14,684 bases of DNA from JAXLVB01 sp044228045 (GTDB lineage Bacteria; Bacteroidota; Bacteroidia; Cytophagales; Spirosomataceae). Position 1 is the first letter of the stretch. Each line of letters opens with the position of its first letter. The notes under the pieces were generated by a model. It searched no databases. It saw only the letters and a program-made list of their open reading frames with translations, and was not told where the DNA came from. The position numbers were made by a program, and so were the translations under genes. Positions 13,133 to 14,684 of this stretch are shown one piece after another. The stretch covers positions 1-14,684 of the forward strand of contig JBGAVQ010000130.1 in NCBI GenBank assembly GCA_044228045.1, read 5' to 3'.

Positions 13133-14684
13133 TTAGAAACCAAGTTTGATGTTGAAACCATAAGACGATGTGCCAAATAATTGGCCGTTTTCGCCATAAC
13201 TTGCTGAAATTTCACTTGAATCAATGTTGCGATTGGCCACATAGATAATCCAAGGGTTACGGGCAATAAATGAAACTGAAGCATTGCGTACATAGCGACT
13301 TAGTGAGCCGATTTTTTTGACGGGGATGTTATAGCCAACATTTATTTCACGAATTTTTAAGTAAGAAGCATCAAAAACGTTAAAGTCAGCAGCACGTCCA
13401 TAAAACTGGTGGTAGTAATCGTAAGCTCCTACATAGGTTTCCACCTTTTCACCGTTGGCATTTACGCCTACCACTTTTACACCTCCACCATCAGCCACCG
13501 GTTCACGTACATTTTTGCCTTTGTCGTTGATAGCGGCTGTTTCTTCTAACAAACCTGAATATTTACCCCACATATCCGACAATGAGTAGAATTTACCTCC
13601 CTTTTGGAAGTCAAGCGAAAGTGTCAACGAAATGTTTTTGTAAGTTAAGCTGGTAAATGCTCCACCAGTAAACGAAGGCAACACACTACCAAAGTACTGG
13701 TCTCTTTCAAAGGCATAGGTACCATCAGCGTTAATGATTGGTTCACCGTTAATTCTCTTGATTTTGAACCCACGCAATTGTCCCCATTCCTCTCCCACTT
13801 TATGGACTAAAATAACTTGTGAAAAAGAAGGATTTCCTAATGTATAGGTTGAAATCCCCTCTGTTAACTCTACCACTTTGGACTTATTTTTAGCAAAGTT
13901 TACAGACACATCCCATTTAAAATCGTTTGTTACAACTGGAGTAGCTTCTAATTGGAGTTCAACACCATTGCGTTCTATTCGACCAGCATTGATGAGGCGA
14001 GAGGTAAACCCACTGGCACCAGGTACTTGTACTGTCAAGATTTCATTGATTTTATTCTCCTTGTAATAGGTGGCAGAGAAACTAATCCGATTTTTGAGGA
14101 ATTTCAAATCAAGGCCTCCTTCATAAGATGACGACAAAGATGGCTTGATGCTCTCGTTAGGCAAAGTATTGGGTGTACCCATCAAGATATTGGTACCATA
14201 CTTTACAGTACCCACTGAATAGTATAGGGCGTTTTGATAGGCTGACAAATCTGAGCCTACTTGTGCCCAGTTTGCTCTTAGCTTGGCAAAGGAAAGAACT
14301 GGTACGGCATCTTTGGTGAATTCACTAATGATAAAACTACCACCAACAGATGGATAGAAATAAGAATTGGCACCGTCTGGAAGTGTCGAACTCCAGTCGT
14401 TACGAGCCGAACCTTCTAAAAACACAAAATCCTTATAGCCAAGTGAGGCACGTCCATATACACTGCGTACTTCTCTGGCACTACGGCTGTTGCTGTAGTT
14501 AATTACATCAACAGAGTTGGTAATGGCATACAAATCTGGCACAACTAAGCCTGTTTTTGTACTCATATCTACTGCTCGGCTCAGTTCTTTGCGTATGTTC
14601 GCACCAACGTTTACATCTACACTGAGTGCGCCAAATGTGTTGTTGTAAGTGGACAAGAATTCATAGTTGTCTTCACGGAAGAAC
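13133..14684 (-). CDS. SusC/RagA family TonB-linked outer membrane protein, C-terminal part (5' end outside window)
   Basis: The C-terminal half of a SusC/RagA-type TonB-dependent outer-membrane transporter, about 517 residues visible of a family length near 1000. The frame stays open to the right edge (…FFREDNYEF before LSTYNNTFG), so the gene starts beyond the window. The TTG at 14654-14656 is an internal Leu codon, not a start. The visible part is beta-barrel with many alternating strands. Characteristic segments are YGRASLGYKDFVFLEGSARN, NDWSSTLP, FYPSVGGSFIISEF, SFAKLRANWAQVGSD, NGVELQLEATPV, ARNPWIIY, and the terminal GFNIKLGF with a C-terminal aromatic residue recognised by the BAM assembly machinery. 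The plug domain and any carboxypeptidase-like N-terminal domain lie outside. It is the first or upstream gene of a pair with the SusD-like lipoprotein. Substrate unknown. Confidence 0.94.
   Translation of the reverse strand, partial: FFREDNYEFLSTYNNTFGALSVDVNVGANIRKELSRAVDMSTKTGLVVPDLYAITNSVDVINYSNSRSAREVRSVYGRASLGYKDFVFLEGSARNDWSSTLPDGANSYFYPSVGGSFIISEFTKDAVPVLSFAKLRANWAQVGSDLSAYQNALYYSVGTVKYGTNILMGTPNTLPNESIKPSLSSSYEGGLDLKFLKNRISFSATYYKENKINEILTVQVPGASGFTSRLINAGRIERNGVELQLEATPVVTNDFKWDVSVNFAKNKSKVVELTEGISTYTLGNPSFSQVILVHKVGEEWGQLRGFKIKRINGEPIINADGTYAFERDQYFGSVLPSFTGGAFTSLTYKNISLTLSLDFQKGGKFYSLSDMWGKYSGLLEETAAINDKGKNVREPVADGGGVKVVGVNANGEKVETYVGAYDYYHQFYGRAADFNVFDASYLKIREINVGYNIPVKKIGSLSRYVRNASVSFIARNPWIIYVANRNIDSSEISASYGENGQLFGTSSYGFNIKLGF

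Noticed and set aside
14654..14656. TTG as the start of the SusC-like gene
   Set aside because: The frame stays open to the window edge and the visible protein lacks signal peptide and plug domain, so the TTG is an internal Leu codon.

Overview
The window is bacterial DNA from a member of the Bacteroidota, most likely an environmental member of the Cytophagales (an inference). It carries a SusC/SusD-type outer-membrane pair, DUF1080 and TIM-barrel sugar proteins typical of that phylum, A-rich leaders without clear Shine-Dalgarno sites, and a moderately AT-rich composition. No rRNA, tRNA, CRISPR array, transposase or phage gene was seen. No gene-free stretch exceeds about 240 bases.

Layout: (1) The left edge holds the C-terminal part of a MATE drug/cation antiporter (+), then a complete SppA protease IV (+), then about 235 bp of repeat-rich intergenic DNA ending in a strong bidirectional terminator. 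(2) From 5618 down to 2837 runs a tight minus-strand operon: a cytoplasmic Gfo/Idh/MocA dehydrogenase, a DUF433 antitoxin-like protein, a DUF5615 PIN-like protein, and a cytoplasmic TIM-barrel sugar isomerase/epimerase. The toxin-antitoxin-like pair is wedged between two metabolic genes with gaps of only 4, -4 and 10 nt. (3) Diverging from it is an MFS permease (+), closed by its own terminator. (4) A lipoprotein-like alpha/beta hydrolase and a small conserved protein of unknown function follow on the + strand. (5) Next come a secreted DUF1080 (3-keto-disaccharide hydrolase family) protein, a Tat-exported TIM-barrel isomerase and a terminator. (6) A two-domain VOC protein follows. (7) The right side, on the minus strand, holds a SusD-like lipoprotein and the C-terminal part of a SusC/RagA TonB-dependent transporter, facing the VOC gene across a shared terminator.

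Taken together, the middle of the window looks like carbohydrate catabolism by the oxidised (keto-) sugar route. DUF1080 would cleave a keto-glycoside in the periplasm, a Tat-exported isomerase-fold protein would act beside it, an MFS permease would import the sugar, and a Gfo/Idh dehydrogenase with a second TIM-barrel enzyme would act in the cytoplasm. The SusC/SusD pair could supply oligosaccharide across the outer membrane, but it is separated by a terminator and its substrate cannot be read from sequence. The most unusual arrangement is the DUF433/DUF5615 pair embedded in the dehydrogenase-isomerase operon.
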